DNA of 64,000 nucleotides from Nocardia sp. SYP-A9097 (GTDB taxonomy: Bacteria; Actinomycetota; Actinomycetes; Mycobacteriales; Mycobacteriaceae): assembly GCF_009649815.1 (NCBI RefSeq), contig NZ_WJIC01000001.1, forward strand, positions 558,001 to 622,000. Reading direction: 5' to 3'. A model generated the notes under the pieces. That model saw only the letters and a list, made by a program, of their open reading frames with translations, was not told the DNA's origin and ran no database searches. The position numbers and the translations under genes were made by a program. Shown here one piece after another: positions 1-8,283 of this stretch. How positions within the stretch are numbered: position 1 is the stretch's first letter; every line of letters starts with the position of its first letter.

Positions 1-119
1 AGTGGTTCGAAGGCGGCGACCGCGAAGGCCCAGTCGGGTACGAACTGATGGTTGTCCGTGTACGTGAACGCGACCTCCACCGGTGCCCCGACGTCGCTCG
101 CGTATTTCATGTGGCCCAT
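1..119 (-). CDS. SRPBCC (polyketide cyclase/START-like) family protein, partial
   Basis: Only the first 39 codons are inside the window; the gene runs off the left edge. The N-terminus (MGHMKYASDVGAPVEVAF) matches the usual start of SRPBCC/START-like lipid-binding proteins, with a first beta strand followed by VEVAFTYTDN. These small cytoplasmic proteins bind hydrophobic ligands in a helix-grip pocket. An AGGGAG ribosome site about 6 nt upstream supports the ATG at 119. A TAGGAT hexamer at 163-168 (minus strand) could be its -10. The family call rests on a short segment, and the ligand cannot be inferred. Confidence 0.6.
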   Translation of the reverse strand, partial: MGHMKYASDVGAPVEVAFTYTDNHQFVPDWAFAVAAFEP

Positions 120-213
120 AGGCTGCTCCCTGTCCCACGGCTGCCACAAAAGTACTACAGGAATCCTATTTATTGAATGGGAACCGGGATTTGCTGTCCG
201 GAAGCTGAACCGG

Positions 214-1413
214 TCACTCGTCCAATTGTGCCGCGATATGTGCCGCGATCGGCAGCGCGGAGGTGGCCGCCGGGGATGGCGCGTTCAAGACATGCACCGA
301 CCTCGGGGTCCGCTCGATGAGGAAATCGTGCACCAGCGTCCCGTCGGCGCGCACCGCCTGCGCGCGAATGCCCGCCTCCCGTGGCAACAGATCAGCGACC
401 GTCAACTCCGGGCAGTATCGGCGGCACTCGGCCAGATATCCGCGCCGGAATATCGAATTGCGCATCTCACGCAGCCCGGTCCGCACATTGGCCGCCGCCA
501 CCCGGTGAAAACCCCGGAATCCCAGGATCTCCCGGGCGTCGCGCAGATTCACGCTGCCCTTGCGATAGCCCTCGCGCGCCAGCCCGAGCACCGCATTGGG
601 GCCGACGGTCAGGTCACCGTCGATGGTCGGGCTCAAATGCACGCCCAGGAACGGCAATTCGGGATCCGGAATCGGGTAGATGAGGGTGCGCACCAGCTCC
701 CGGCGGTGCGGCGGCAATTGGTAGTACTCGCCGCGGAACGGCACTATGCGCAGGTCGGACCGTACTCCGGCGAGCCGGGCCAGCCGATCGGCCTGCAAAC
801 CACCGCACACCACCAGCCGGGCCGCCCGCCAGCTCCCGGCGGGCCCGGAAACCGTTACCGCGTCCGAGGTTTCGGCAATGGCGGTGATCTCCGCGCCGAG
901 CACGATCTCGGCACCGGCCGCGCGCACCGTATCGGCGAGCGCGGTGGTGACCCGGGTGTAGTCGATGATCCCGGTGCTCGGTACGAAGAGCGCGCCCACT
1001 CCCGTGACCCGTGGTTCGCGGCGTACCAGTTCGGCGGCGTCGAGCAACTCCACTTCGACGCCATTGGTCACCGACCGCTCGTACAGCGCCAGCATGCGCG
1101 CGTGTTCGGCGGAATCGGTGGCCACCAGCAGTTTTCCGCACACCCGGAACGGAATGCCGTGTGCGGCAGCGAATTCCTTGGTCTGTTCGGCCCCGGCCCG
1201 GCACAGCCGCGCCTTGAGGCTGCCGGGTTCGTAGTAGATGCCGGAGTGGATGACTCCGCTGTTGTGCCCGGTCTGGTGCACGGCCAGCGCGTCCGCCTTC
1301 TCGACCAGCAGCAGGCTCGCGCCCGGATGCCGATCGAGAATGCGGTGCGCGGTGGCCACTCCGACGATGCCGCCGCCGATCACGCAATAGTCGTACACAC
1401 CGGAAAGTCTCAC
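214..1413 (-). CDS. lhgO: L-2-hydroxyglutarate oxidase (LhgO-like FAD enzyme)
   Basis: 399 aa, the usual length for LhgO. The enzyme oxidises L-2-hydroxyglutarate, a by-product of 2-oxoglutarate metabolism, to 2-oxoglutarate using FAD. The N-terminus has the dinucleotide-binding glycine motif (IGGGIVGVATA) followed by EK, then HQTGHNSGVIHSGIYY, which is highly characteristic of LhgO. The remainder is a DAO-fold body ending in a second FAD contact (NAPSPAATSALPIA). Its start overlaps the stop of the upstream 243-aa gene by 4 nt, so the two are probably co-transcribed. Assignment is from family knowledge; a related amine or malate oxidase is less likely. Confidence 0.88.
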   Translation of the reverse strand: MRLSGVYDYCVIGGGIVGVATAHRILDRHPGASLLLVEKADALAVHQTGHNSGVIHSGIYYEPGSLKARLCRAGAEQTKEFAAAHGIPFRVCGKLLVATDSAEHARMLALYERSVTNGVEVELLDAAELVRREPRVTGVGALFVPSTGIIDYTRVTTALADTVRAAGAEIVLGAEITAIAETSDAVTVSGPAGSWRAARLVVCGGLQADRLARLAGVRSDLRIVPFRGEYYQLPPHRRELVRTLIYPIPDPELPFLGVHLSPTIDGDLTVGPNAVLGLAREGYRKGSVNLRDAREILGFRGFHRVAAANVRTGLREMRNSIFRRGYLAECRRYCPELTVADLLPREAGIRAQAVRADGTLVHDFLIERTPRSVHVLNAPSPAATSALPIAAHIAAQLDE

Positions 1414-2141
1414 ACAGTGATGAGTCCGGAGCCGCCCGCGCGACCGAGTTCGGTCGCATGGCCGATCGAGATGTCCTGGGTGGCCGGTGTGTTGTGCCGG
1501 ACCAGCTGTACGCCGTAGCGGCCGAGCGTCGGATCGGAGAGTGTGAAGGTGACCTCGCCACTGCGGGTGTCGACATCGGTGCGCAGCTGGGTATTGGTCG
1601 CGGGATCGGCGGCGAGGCCGAGGTTCTCCCCGAGTGGTGTGTGCTGCACCAGATCCGCCACGGTGGCGAACACATTGGTGTCGACCGTGACCGAGACCGA
1701 ATTGCGCTGGGCCGGAACGATTACCGCGCCGACATAGGTACTGCCGAGTCGCAACTGTCCGGCTATCGCACTGGGCCGGGCCGCGCCGGTGACCTCGCCG
1801 CTGTATCCCGCCGCGGGGATCGGAACCGATTGTGGCCCCGCGGTTTCGATGGTGTGCGGCGTGAAAAACGCTGCCAGCCCGATATTGTCGGAGATCGCCG
1901 TGCTGTCCGCGGGTAGCGGATCGGTAATCCCCGATGCCGCGGCCGGGTCGTGCGACCGGGCGGGTGCGGCGATGATGGTCCCGGACTTCTGCGTTCCGGC
2001 CATCTCATTCGCGATGTAGGAGCCGGCGGCGACGGTGAGACCGATGCTCGCCATTGCGGCGGTGACGATGGCGCTGTAGCGGAGCACCTGTGCCGCACGC
2101 CGCGATGATCCTGCGGCCTGCGTCGCGAGTTGATGCGACAT
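1410..2141 (-). CDS. hypothetical single-pass exported or membrane protein
   Basis: 243 aa, family not recognised. The N-terminus is basic (SSRRAAQ) and then hydrophobic from about residue 25 to 45, which looks like a signal anchor or signal peptide. The rest is Ala/Thr/Ser-rich, hydrophilic and beta-prone, consistent with a domain outside the membrane; no catalytic motif or cysteine is visible. It is translationally coupled to lhgO (4-nt overlap), but that does not reveal a function. The upstream AAAGGA is about 11 nt from the ATG, a long spacing, so the start is less certain than most. Confidence 0.6.
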   Translation of the reverse strand: MSHQLATQAAGSSRRAAQVLRYSAIVTAAMASIGLTVAAGSYIANEMAGTQKSGTIIAAPARSHDPAAASGITDPLPADSTAISDNIGLAAFFTPHTIETAGPQSVPIPAAGYSGEVTGAARPSAIAGQLRLGSTYVGAVIVPAQRNSVSVTVDTNVFATVADLVQHTPLGENLGLAADPATNTQLRTDVDTRSGEVTFTLSDPTLGRYGVQLVRHNTPATQDISIGHATELGRAGGSGLITV

Positions 2142-2335
2142 GACTGGTGCGGTCCTTTCCCTCTCCCCTGGTCCCCCTGCGTCTTTCGACGCCCACGACC
2201 CGCACCATTGAAAGTCGTACGCTCGTCCAGGTTACGGCGGCGCACGGCGGCACCCGCGTCTCACGAGACCAGGATCACAGCGAACTGTACCTGCAAATGA
2301 GATTGCACGGCCCGGAATGCGCAGTTCGACGGGGA

Positions 2336-2375
2336 TTACCCATCCGCATGTTTCCGATGTCGGAAGGGTGGGTAA
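2336..2375. promoter_or_regulatory. nested inverted repeat in a 381-bp intergenic region
   Basis: Outer arms TTACCCA (2336-2342) and TGGGTAA (2369-2375) enclose a perfect inner dyad TTCCGA-TG-TCGGAA (2352-2365). It lies between the end of the gene at 2523 and the start of the gene at 2141, both on the minus strand. It could be an operator for the 243-aa protein/lhgO pair or a terminator; no T-run follows it on the minus strand. I see nothing else definite between 2142 and 2522. Confidence 0.45.
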
Positions 2376-2522
2376 ATACCTGAGAGCGGCGAGCGCCAAC
2401 TCGACTGCCATCGAGGACTTCCGGCCAATGTCGTCCGGTCGGCACCAGGCACGGCGCACCCATCGGTGGCGCTCGTTCGCTCTACTCCCTGGGAATTGGG
2501 GGTATCCGGCCGGACCGGCGGA

Positions 2523-3314
2523 TCAGTCGAACTGACCCGCCGTCCGGCCTGTTCCGGGCGGACCGGCGAAAGCCTGTGCCAGGCCCAGCCATTCGAGCGC
2601 CTCGGCACCCTCGACCCGCAGCGCGAGATCGCCGAGGTGCCGGCGCTGGGTGACGGCGAGGCAGAAATCCAAGGCGGGTCCGGTGATTCGCTGCGGTGCG
2701 TCGGCGGGGCCCCAGGTCCAGAGTTCACCGTCGGGCGCGGTCAATTCGATGCGGAACTCCGCGCTGGGCGCGGTGCGCCCGTGTGTCACGTATGCGAAGT
2801 TGCGCGTGCGCACGCCGAGGTGCGCGACATTCTTCAACCGGGCGGTCGGTTCGCGGGTCACGCCCAGCGCGTCCGCCACATCCTGCCCGTGCGCCCAGGT
2901 CTCCATGAGTCGCGCGGTCACCATGGACGCCGCGCTCATGGGCGGGCCGAACCACGGCAGCTTGGTGCCGGCGGGCACCTTGCGCAGCGCCTCGACCAGG
3001 GCGCCGCGATCACTCCGCCAGGCGGCGAGCAGCTCCGGCGCGGGGGTCCGGGATTCTTCCTCGGCGGCCTCGTCCACGAAGGTGAGCATCTTCGGCAGCG
3101 CGGCCTGTACCTGCTCGTTGAAGGCATCGGCATCGGTCGCGGCCAGGACGGCGACGCGATCGGTCCAGGTCAGATGGCCGATCTGATGGGCGATGGTCCA
3201 GCCGGGCGCGGGGGTTTCGCGCCGCCACTCGGCCGGGTCGAGGTCGGCGATGAGCCGGTCCAGGTCTTCGCACTCGGCGGTGAGGTCGGCGAGTAGCGCC
3301 TCGAGATCTGCCAT
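2523..3314 (-). CDS. TIGR03084-type DinB-fold metal-binding protein
   Basis: 263 aa. It opens with a mycothiol-dependent-maleylpyruvate-isomerase-like N-terminal domain (four-helix DinB bundle): WRRETPAPGWTIAHQIGHLTW carries the first metal-ligand histidines, and METWAHGQDVADALG supplies another. A C-terminal SCP2-like domain runs from about residue 170. Families of this type use mycothiol, the actinobacterial thiol, in conjugation or isomerisation, but this branch has no defined substrate. The start at 3314 is set by AAGGAC 6 nt upstream. Two strong inverted repeats in its upstream region suggest dedicated repression, possibly by a TetR protein encoded elsewhere. Confidence 0.8.
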   Translation of the reverse strand: MADLEALLADLTAECEDLDRLIADLDPAEWRRETPAPGWTIAHQIGHLTWTDRVAVLAATDADAFNEQVQAALPKMLTFVDEAAEEESRTPAPELLAAWRSDRGALVEALRKVPAGTKLPWFGPPMSAASMVTARLMETWAHGQDVADALGVTREPTARLKNVAHLGVRTRNFAYVTHGRTAPSAEFRIELTAPDGELWTWGPADAPQRITGPALDFCLAVTQRRHLGDLALRVEGAEALEWLGLAQAFAGPPGTGRTAGQFD

Positions 3315-3363
3315 CGAAAGTCCTTGTCGCTCAACCCTGCTGCGCCGAGATGGACACAGGGTC

Positions 3364-3387
3364 GGCACGCACGTCATTGTGCGTGCC
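3364..3387. promoter_or_regulatory. inverted repeat, 9-bp arms
   Basis: GGCACGCAC (3364-3372) and GTGCGTGCC (3379-3387) form a perfect dyad with a 6-bp spacer, 50 bp upstream of the start of the TIGR03084-type gene. The position suits an operator or a 5' leader hairpin. Confidence 0.5.
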
Positions 3388-3424
3388 TTCCGTCGGCCAG
3401 CATCGCAGCGCGTGCGCGGGAATG

Positions 3425-3440
3425 CAAGCACGCGTGCTTG
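3425..3440. promoter_or_regulatory. perfect 16-bp palindrome, likely TetR-type operator
   Basis: CAAGCACGCGTGCTTG is an uninterrupted palindrome about 110 bp upstream of the gene starting at 3314 and just past the stop of the DUF445 gene. TetR-family proteins commonly bind palindromes of this size and composition. It is not followed by a T-run in the direction DUF445 is read, so a terminator is less likely. Confidence 0.55.
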
Positions 3441-3460
3441 TATTTTTCTGAACGGGCCGG

Positions 3461-4816
3461 CTACCAGCCGAAAAGGATCAGGTGCACGGCACCGACGGCC
3501 AGACCGAGGGCCGCGCCGTGCAGATACAGCAGCCAGGCGTCCTGTTCGACCGAGGCGTAGAACATCTCCATGAACTCGCCGGGGGTGAGCTGTTGTAATT
3601 TCCGCGCGGCGAATTCGTCGATCTTCTTGGCCTGCGCGGCCGCGAACTCCTCGTCCTCCACCAGACTCGGCGTGAGTCCGGCCGCCGCGACGGCCGCACC
3701 CACCTTCAGATTGTCGAATTGCCGTGCGCCGAAGACGGTGCGCACGAAAGTGTGTGTGGGACCGAGTTGCCGGTGGATCTCCACGGCGATGAGGCGTTCC
3801 AGGATTTGCCGAGTCTTGTCGCCATTGGTGCCGTCCAGGAGTTCCTTGGCCAGGTTGGGCAGGGTGAGCACCTGGTAGGCCAGGATGTGCGCGAGGTCGG
3901 AGGCGGCCTCGGGCTGGCGTTTGGCCAGCAGCGCCTGCTTCCACAGGTACTTGTAGCGGGGTTGCGGATCGCCCGGTTCGAACACCATTTTCACGGCGAT
4001 CACATTGACGAGCACACCGATGGCGGCGGTCGCGGTCAGGATGACCGCCCAGTTCGGTATCCAGCCGATAATCGGAATGTCCTGGTGCACATGCATATAC
4101 AGCGCCAGCAGCAGACCGAACGGCGCGCCGAGCAGGCCGATGCGCACCATGAATTTGAGTTCGGGCGCGGCGATGGTGGTGGTGAGGTCCTTCAGGATGT
4201 GCGGATTCTCCCGCAGGTACCGGATGACGAAGCTCTTCACATCGATGAGTTGATCGACATTGTCGCCGAGTTGTTCGAAGGCGGTCCGGGCCAGGGTCGG
4301 CAGTTCGCGCTCCACCCGCTGGTAGAGCACATTGCGGGCGGCTCGCGGCACCGCGCCCCACAGGTCCGGGTTCTCCCGTTTCATAATCTCGTTCACCATG
4401 GACGGCACCTGTTTGCGGCCCACATCGGCGATGTAGTCGGCAATACCGTCCAGGTCGAGTTCGTGGATGAAATCGCGGGGGCTGCCGATGCGCATAATGG
4501 CGACGTCCACGCAGATGCTCGCCATTTTCTCGGCGCGGGCGGGAATGAAGCCCTGGAAGCCGAGTTGTCTTCCATCGCCGGAGAAGGTGGGCAGCACCTG
4601 GACGCGGCGCGGCAGATACGGGTAGAGGATGTCCAGGCCCGGAATGCGGAAACCGCGAAAATAGAGCGGCCAGAACAACATCAGTACGCCGGTCCAGTTG
4701 GTCAGCCAGCCGGCGATGGCGCTGAAGATCGGGAAACTGATCAGGTCGACGACGAGTTTGGGCTGGCCGGTCAGCTGCTCCCAGTCGATGAAAGCGCCCG
4801 AGGCCAGTGTCGTCAT
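3461..4816 (-). CDS. DUF445-type membrane protein
   Basis: 451 aa. The layout is that of DUF445/YheB-like membrane proteins: an N-terminal membrane segment (SAIAGWLTNWTGVLMLFWPL), a long amphipathic helical middle, two further hydrophobic segments around residues 250-300, and a C-terminal membrane helix ending LILFGW. The function of the family is unknown; some members affect envelope or spore properties. The start at 4816 was chosen because an AGGGGGA ribosome site precedes it by about 7 nt and upstream codons in frame lack family resemblance. It is transcribed divergently from the metallophosphoesterase at 5008. Confidence 0.78.
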   Translation of the reverse strand: MTTLASGAFIDWEQLTGQPKLVVDLISFPIFSAIAGWLTNWTGVLMLFWPLYFRGFRIPGLDILYPYLPRRVQVLPTFSGDGRQLGFQGFIPARAEKMASICVDVAIMRIGSPRDFIHELDLDGIADYIADVGRKQVPSMVNEIMKRENPDLWGAVPRAARNVLYQRVERELPTLARTAFEQLGDNVDQLIDVKSFVIRYLRENPHILKDLTTTIAAPELKFMVRIGLLGAPFGLLLALYMHVHQDIPIIGWIPNWAVILTATAAIGVLVNVIAVKMVFEPGDPQPRYKYLWKQALLAKRQPEAASDLAHILAYQVLTLPNLAKELLDGTNGDKTRQILERLIAVEIHRQLGPTHTFVRTVFGARQFDNLKVGAAVAAAGLTPSLVEDEEFAAAQAKKIDEFAARKLQQLTPGEFMEMFYASVEQDAWLLYLHGAALGLAVGAVHLILFGW

Positions 4817-4934
4817 GCTTGCGTCCCCCTGTTGGCCGAGCCGTTGCCGAGAAAACGGACAACCAACACTCTCATCGGTGAAGGGTGCTGTCAAAAGGTC
4901 GATGGCCTCGGAGAACGTGTCATATTGTGCGTGG

Positions 4935-4969
4935 ATTCCCGGGACCGGGAATACTGGTCGGTCGACCAG
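4935..4969. promoter_or_regulatory. two tandem inverted repeats in a divergent promoter
   Basis: ATTCCCG-GGAC-CGGGAAT (4935-4952) is followed directly by CTGGTC-GGTC-GACCAG (4954-4969). Both have perfect arms and 4-bp centres, and the centres are 18 bp apart. They sit in the 191-bp region between the divergent DUF445 gene (start 4816) and metallophosphoesterase gene (start 5008), a good place for a shared operator. Confidence 0.5.
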
Positions 4970-5007
4970 AACAATAGGGTGGGACGACAACGAAAAAGGA
5001 GCGATCG

Positions 5008-6078
5008 ATGAATGTGGACCGCCGTGGCTTTCTGACCGGTGCGGCCACCGCCGCCGGACTCGCCACCGCCGCGGGCCTGGTGACCGCCGGAACCGCCGGA
5101 GCCCAGCCCGCACCCGCGCCCACCGTCACGAAACTCCCTTTCCCCGAGAGTGATTCGCTGCGCATCCTGGTCACCGGTGACGCCGGAACCGGTGCGCGGC
5201 CGCAGTGGGCGGTGGCCGACGCCGCCCGCGCCCTGCACGCCCGGCAGCCCTTCTCCTTCGCGCTCGGCCTCGGCGACAATGTGTACGAACAGGGTCCGTG
5301 GGCCGATGACGACGCCCAGTTCACCGCCAAATTCGAGGACCCCAATCGCGGGCTCGACTTCCCCTGGATCATGGTGCAGGGCAATCACGACAACAGTTCG
5401 GTCATGCCCGGCGACGGCGGCTGGCTGCTGCGCGGTGACCACGAGGTCGCGTATCACGCGCGATCCGAACGCTGGTGGATGCCGGCGCGCTACTACTCCG
5501 TGCCGATCGGGTCGCTGGTCGAATTCTTCGTACTGGACCTGAATCCCATCGCGGCCTATCTGCCGCCGCTGTTCGCACCGTACTGGGCGGCGGACGGGCA
5601 ATTCATGACCGAGCAGGCCGCCTGGCTGGACCGCGCGCTGGACGCCTCCACCGCCAAATGGAAGATCGTGTGCACGCATCACCCGTATCTGAGCAATGGC
5701 GGTCACGGAAATGCCGGTGAATACGAGGGGTTGAATATCGCGCCCATCAACGGCATTCATGTGAAGGAGTTCTTCGAGGCGCACGTGCTGGGGCGCGCCC
5801 AGTTCCTGCTCTCGGGTCATGACCACTGCCTGCAGGTGCTGGAGACGAATACCGCCTGCAAGGGCACCCGGCAGATCGTCTCCGGCGCGGCCGCCAAGAC
5901 CAGCTCGGGCGCGCACGCCAAGGATGGCCGCACCGTCAATCCGGTGCTGTTCGAGAACTACACCGACCTCGGCTTCATGGTGCTGGAGCTGACCCCGTCC
6001 ACCGCGGACCTGACCGTTCACACCGTCGATCCCTCGAACGGTCAGTCCACCAACGCTTTCCAGCGCCGCCTGGGTTAG
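5008..6078 (+). CDS. Tat-exported metallophosphoesterase (acid-phosphatase-like)
   Basis: 356 aa. The N-terminus MNVDRRGFLTG has twin arginines at residues 5-6, a hydrophobic Ala/Gly stretch and an AGA cleavage site near residue 32, so it should be exported folded through the Tat pathway. All calcineurin-type metallophosphoesterase motifs are present: GDAG, GLGDNVYE, GNHDN, THHPYLSNGGHG and SGHDH, which hold two metal ions. The overall pattern is closest to tartrate-resistant purple acid phosphatases, giving phosphomonoester hydrolysis outside the membrane; the substrate is unknown. An AAAGGAG site precedes the start. The stop overlaps that of the convergent dehydrogenase by 4 nt. Confidence 0.87.
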   Translation: MNVDRRGFLTGAATAAGLATAAGLVTAGTAGAQPAPAPTVTKLPFPESDSLRILVTGDAGTGARPQWAVADAARALHARQPFSFALGLGDNVYEQGPWADDDAQFTAKFEDPNRGLDFPWIMVQGNHDNSSVMPGDGGWLLRGDHEVAYHARSERWWMPARYYSVPIGSLVEFFVLDLNPIAAYLPPLFAPYWAADGQFMTEQAAWLDRALDASTAKWKIVCTHHPYLSNGGHGNAGEYEGLNIAPINGIHVKEFFEAHVLGRAQFLLSGHDHCLQVLETNTACKGTRQIVSGAAAKTSSGAHAKDGRTVNPVLFENYTDLGFMVLELTPSTADLTVHTVDPSNGQSTNAFQRRLG

Positions 6079-7082
6079 GGCTTCAGCACGATCCGAATCG
6101 GGTTGCCTTCCTTGGCATCCAGGGCGTGCACGGCCTTGGCGGCATCGGCGAGCGGCACCACCGCGCTGACGGACCGGGAGAAGTCGACCCGATTCAACCC
6201 CTGCAACTTCACCAGCTGGGTCACATGCTCGGGCTCGGAGCCGTAGTGCCCGCGCAACTGCTGCTGGAAGAAGCTGAAAGCCGTTCCGCCGGTAATGGTT
6301 ATGGGCTTGTTGGTCAGCCCGACCAGCACCAGCCGGCCCTTCGGAGCCAGGCAGACGACGGCCTGTTCCCGCACCGCCGCCACACCCGCGAAGTCGAAGG
6401 CCGCCGCCAGACCGGTGCCGGTGGCCTGGAAGATCTTCTGCCGCAGGTCCGGATCGGCCGGATCGAAGGCGAGATCCGCGCCGAATTCCAGGGCGCGCTC
6501 ACGCGCGGCGGGCAGTGGATCCACCGCGATAATCGGGGCGGCACCGACCAGGCGCAGCAATTGCACCGCGTGGGCGCCGAGCCCGCCGACACCCCAGACC
6601 CCCACCGCCTCACCGGCTTTCACCTCGCCGGTGGCGGTAACCGCGGCCCAAGGCGTGGAGACGGCGTCGGGAATGAAACACGCCTGCTCGAACGGCAGTT
6701 CATCGGGAATCGGTACGAGCGTGTCGATCCTGGCGAGGGTGTACTCGGCCCAGCCGCCGTCGTAGTCCACGCCGCGCGTGAAGGTCGCCGCGCCGCGCAG
6801 TTCCCCGGCCTGCAACAGCACCCGATCCCCGACCTTGGCGGCGGTGACGCCGGGGCCGAGTTCATGCACGGTTCCAGCGACCTCGTGCCCGAGGGTCACC
6901 ACATCGCCCTTCAGGAACAGCGGCGTCAGCGTCCCGTCGATGAGGTGCACATCCGACAGGCAGACCCCGGCGGCTTCGACCTTCACCAGCACATGGTCCG
7001 GTCCGGGTTCGGGCACCGGCACCTCTTCGAGCTCCAGCCTGCGATTCGGTCCCAGGTGTAGTCGTGCAGCCAGCATGTTCAT
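6075..7082 (-). CDS. medium-chain alcohol dehydrogenase (zinc-type)
   Basis: 335 aa member of the medium-chain dehydrogenase/reductase superfamily. Catalytic-zinc ligands are visible in GVCLSDVH and GHEVAG. The Rossmann glycine motif is GVGGLGAHAV, with an acidic residue (AVD) after it that favours NAD over NADP. The four-cysteine structural-zinc loop is absent and replaced by a short segment near ELRGAATF, as in the structural-zinc-less branch. The substrate is probably an alcohol or aldehyde, not identifiable. AGGAG precedes the first ATG by only 3 nt and the ATG at 7076 by 9 nt, so translation may begin at either. Confidence 0.82.
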   Translation of the reverse strand: MNMLAARLHLGPNRRLELEEVPVPEPGPDHVLVKVEAAGVCLSDVHLIDGTLTPLFLKGDVVTLGHEVAGTVHELGPGVTAAKVGDRVLLQAGELRGAATFTRGVDYDGGWAEYTLARIDTLVPIPDELPFEQACFIPDAVSTPWAAVTATGEVKAGEAVGVWGVGGLGAHAVQLLRLVGAAPIIAVDPLPAARERALEFGADLAFDPADPDLRQKIFQATGTGLAAAFDFAGVAAVREQAVVCLAPKGRLVLVGLTNKPITITGGTAFSFFQQQLRGHYGSEPEHVTQLVKLQGLNRVDFSRSVSAVVPLADAAKAVHALDAKEGNPIRIVLKP

Positions 7083-7201
7083 CGACTCCTATGGCGTTAG
7101 GTCCGGCATCGGCTCCGCCAGCCATGCTAGGTCGAGCCCGCCGAAACCATGCCCGATTCGCCCGCTACCGCGATGCCCAGATGCGCTGAGGGTGACCCCT
7201 C

Positions 7202-7320
7202 TGTCCGCGTGGGCGGCGAACCCTCTGTCCGCGTGGGCAGCGAACCCTTGTCTGCGTGGACGCCGGCTCCTTTGTCTGGGTGGAGAGCGGCCCCGTTGTC
7301 TGTGTGGCGGGCGAACCCCC
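7202..7320. repeat. degenerate 24-bp tandem repeat, five units
   Basis: Five copies start with TGTC at 7202, 7226, 7249, 7273 and 7297 (period 24, 23, 24, 24). Each reads roughly TGTC-n-GnGTGG-n4-CG-n3-CCC. They fill the gap between the dehydrogenase start and the end of the next gene, immediately before a REP-like palindrome. No coding function is supported. Confidence 0.75.
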
Positions 7321-7323
7321 TCG

Positions 7324-8196
7324 TCATCCCGGCGTGCTTTTGGCCGGGATCTCGCGGCTGAAGTCACCGGCCACCGCGCCGGTTGTTGCCAGGAAATCGG
7401 TGATTATGGCGGTCACTTCGGGCGCGCGCTCCAACATCGGGACGTGACCGCAGCGGTTGAGCCATTCGGCGCGGTCCGGCCGCAACTGCGCGTTGAGTGT
7501 GCGCCCCGCGGCGGCGGACAGGACGCGGTTCTCGGTGCCCCAGATGGTGCAGATCGGGGGCAGGTGCTCGCGATCCGGCCAATCATCAAGGGCGGCAAAG
7601 GAAGACAGATCGCGAACCAGGCCGACCAGCGCGCGCGCCGGGAAGCCCGCCGAAAGCGGCTGCACGTAGGGGCATTCGCGATAGGCGCGACCGCTGGAGA
7701 ACCAGGAGCGAATAGTGCCGCGCGCGAACCACTTCGGGGTGTGCCAGTCGAATACGGCACGGGCGGCGGAATCCGGTAGGCCACGGGTAATGCGGGCGGG
7801 AACGCGCAGATCACCGTGCATGGCGGTGGATTCGGTGAGTGGATTGATCGCCACCACCGCGCGGATCAGCTCCGGATACCTGCGGGCCAGGGTCAGGCTG
7901 ATGGCCGAGCCGAGGCAATTGCCGACCATCGCGACCTCGGTCAATTCCCGGTCGAGCAGGAATCGCCGCACCAGTGCGGCGTATCGGTCGAGGGTGTAAC
8001 CACTTTCGGGTTGATCGGCGGAGCCGTAACCGGGCAGATCCAGCGCGTACACCCGGTATTGCCGTGCGAGCGCGGTGATCTGGGGTGTCCAGATCACGTG
8101 TGAGGAGCCCGCATTGTGCAGCATCACCACCGGTGGACCGCTGTCTCCTCGCTGCATATAGGTCAAGCGGGTGCCGTCGTACGCGAAGGTTTGCAT
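7324..8196 (-). CDS. alpha/beta-hydrolase with cysteine at the nucleophile position
   Basis: 290 aa with the alpha/beta-hydrolase order: LHNAGSSHVIW oxyanion region, DLPGYGSADQP after strand 4, nucleophile elbow at residues 92-96, and a late acid/His region (CGHVPMLERAPE). The elbow reads G-N-C-L-G, so Cys94 stands where most family members have serine, as in dienelactone hydrolases. The protein's last nine residues and stop are encoded by a REP-like repeat, so the original C-terminus was probably different. GGAG lies 5 nt before the ATG at 8196. Substrate unknown; it may share transcription with the TetR gene upstream. Confidence 0.8.
   Translation of the reverse strand: MQTFAYDGTRLTYMQRGDSGPPVVMLHNAGSSHVIWTPQITALARQYRVYALDLPGYGSADQPESGYTLDRYAALVRRFLLDRELTEVAMVGNCLGSAISLTLARRYPELIRAVVAINPLTESTAMHGDLRVPARITRGLPDSAARAVFDWHTPKWFARGTIRSWFSSGRAYRECPYVQPLSAGFPARALVGLVRDLSSFAALDDWPDREHLPPICTIWGTENRVLSAAAGRTLNAQLRPDRAEWLNRCGHVPMLERAPEVTAIITDFLATTGAVAGDFSREIPAKSTPG
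7326..7350. repeat. REP-like palindromic element, copy 1
   Basis: ATCCCGGC (7326-7333) and GCCGGGAT (7343-7350) flank GTGCTTTTG; the core GTCATCCCGGCGTGCTTTTG recurs with small changes near 30156 and 48598. This copy runs into the adjacent hydrolase gene and supplies its last nine codons and stop. Confidence 0.75.
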
Positions 8197-8283
8197 GGCG
8201 CTCCAGGTGGCTTCATTGCCGGTGGTTCTCCCATGGTCCTCCCGCAGGGCCGGGGGCTGAACCCGTTTCCTGGATTCGGCGTG

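Noticed and set aside
52..1518. A 488-codon plus-strand frame across lhgO, and similar long antisense frames over the hydrolases, the AfsR-like gene and the cassettes.
   Set aside because: All are mirror frames of well-supported genes with no recognisable domain and no ribosome site.
2523..4862. A single 779-codon minus-strand frame joining the TIGR03084-type gene with sequence under DUF445.
   Set aside because: Only the last 263 codons resemble a protein family; the rest is the wrong frame of DUF445, and a good ribosome site marks the true start at 3314.
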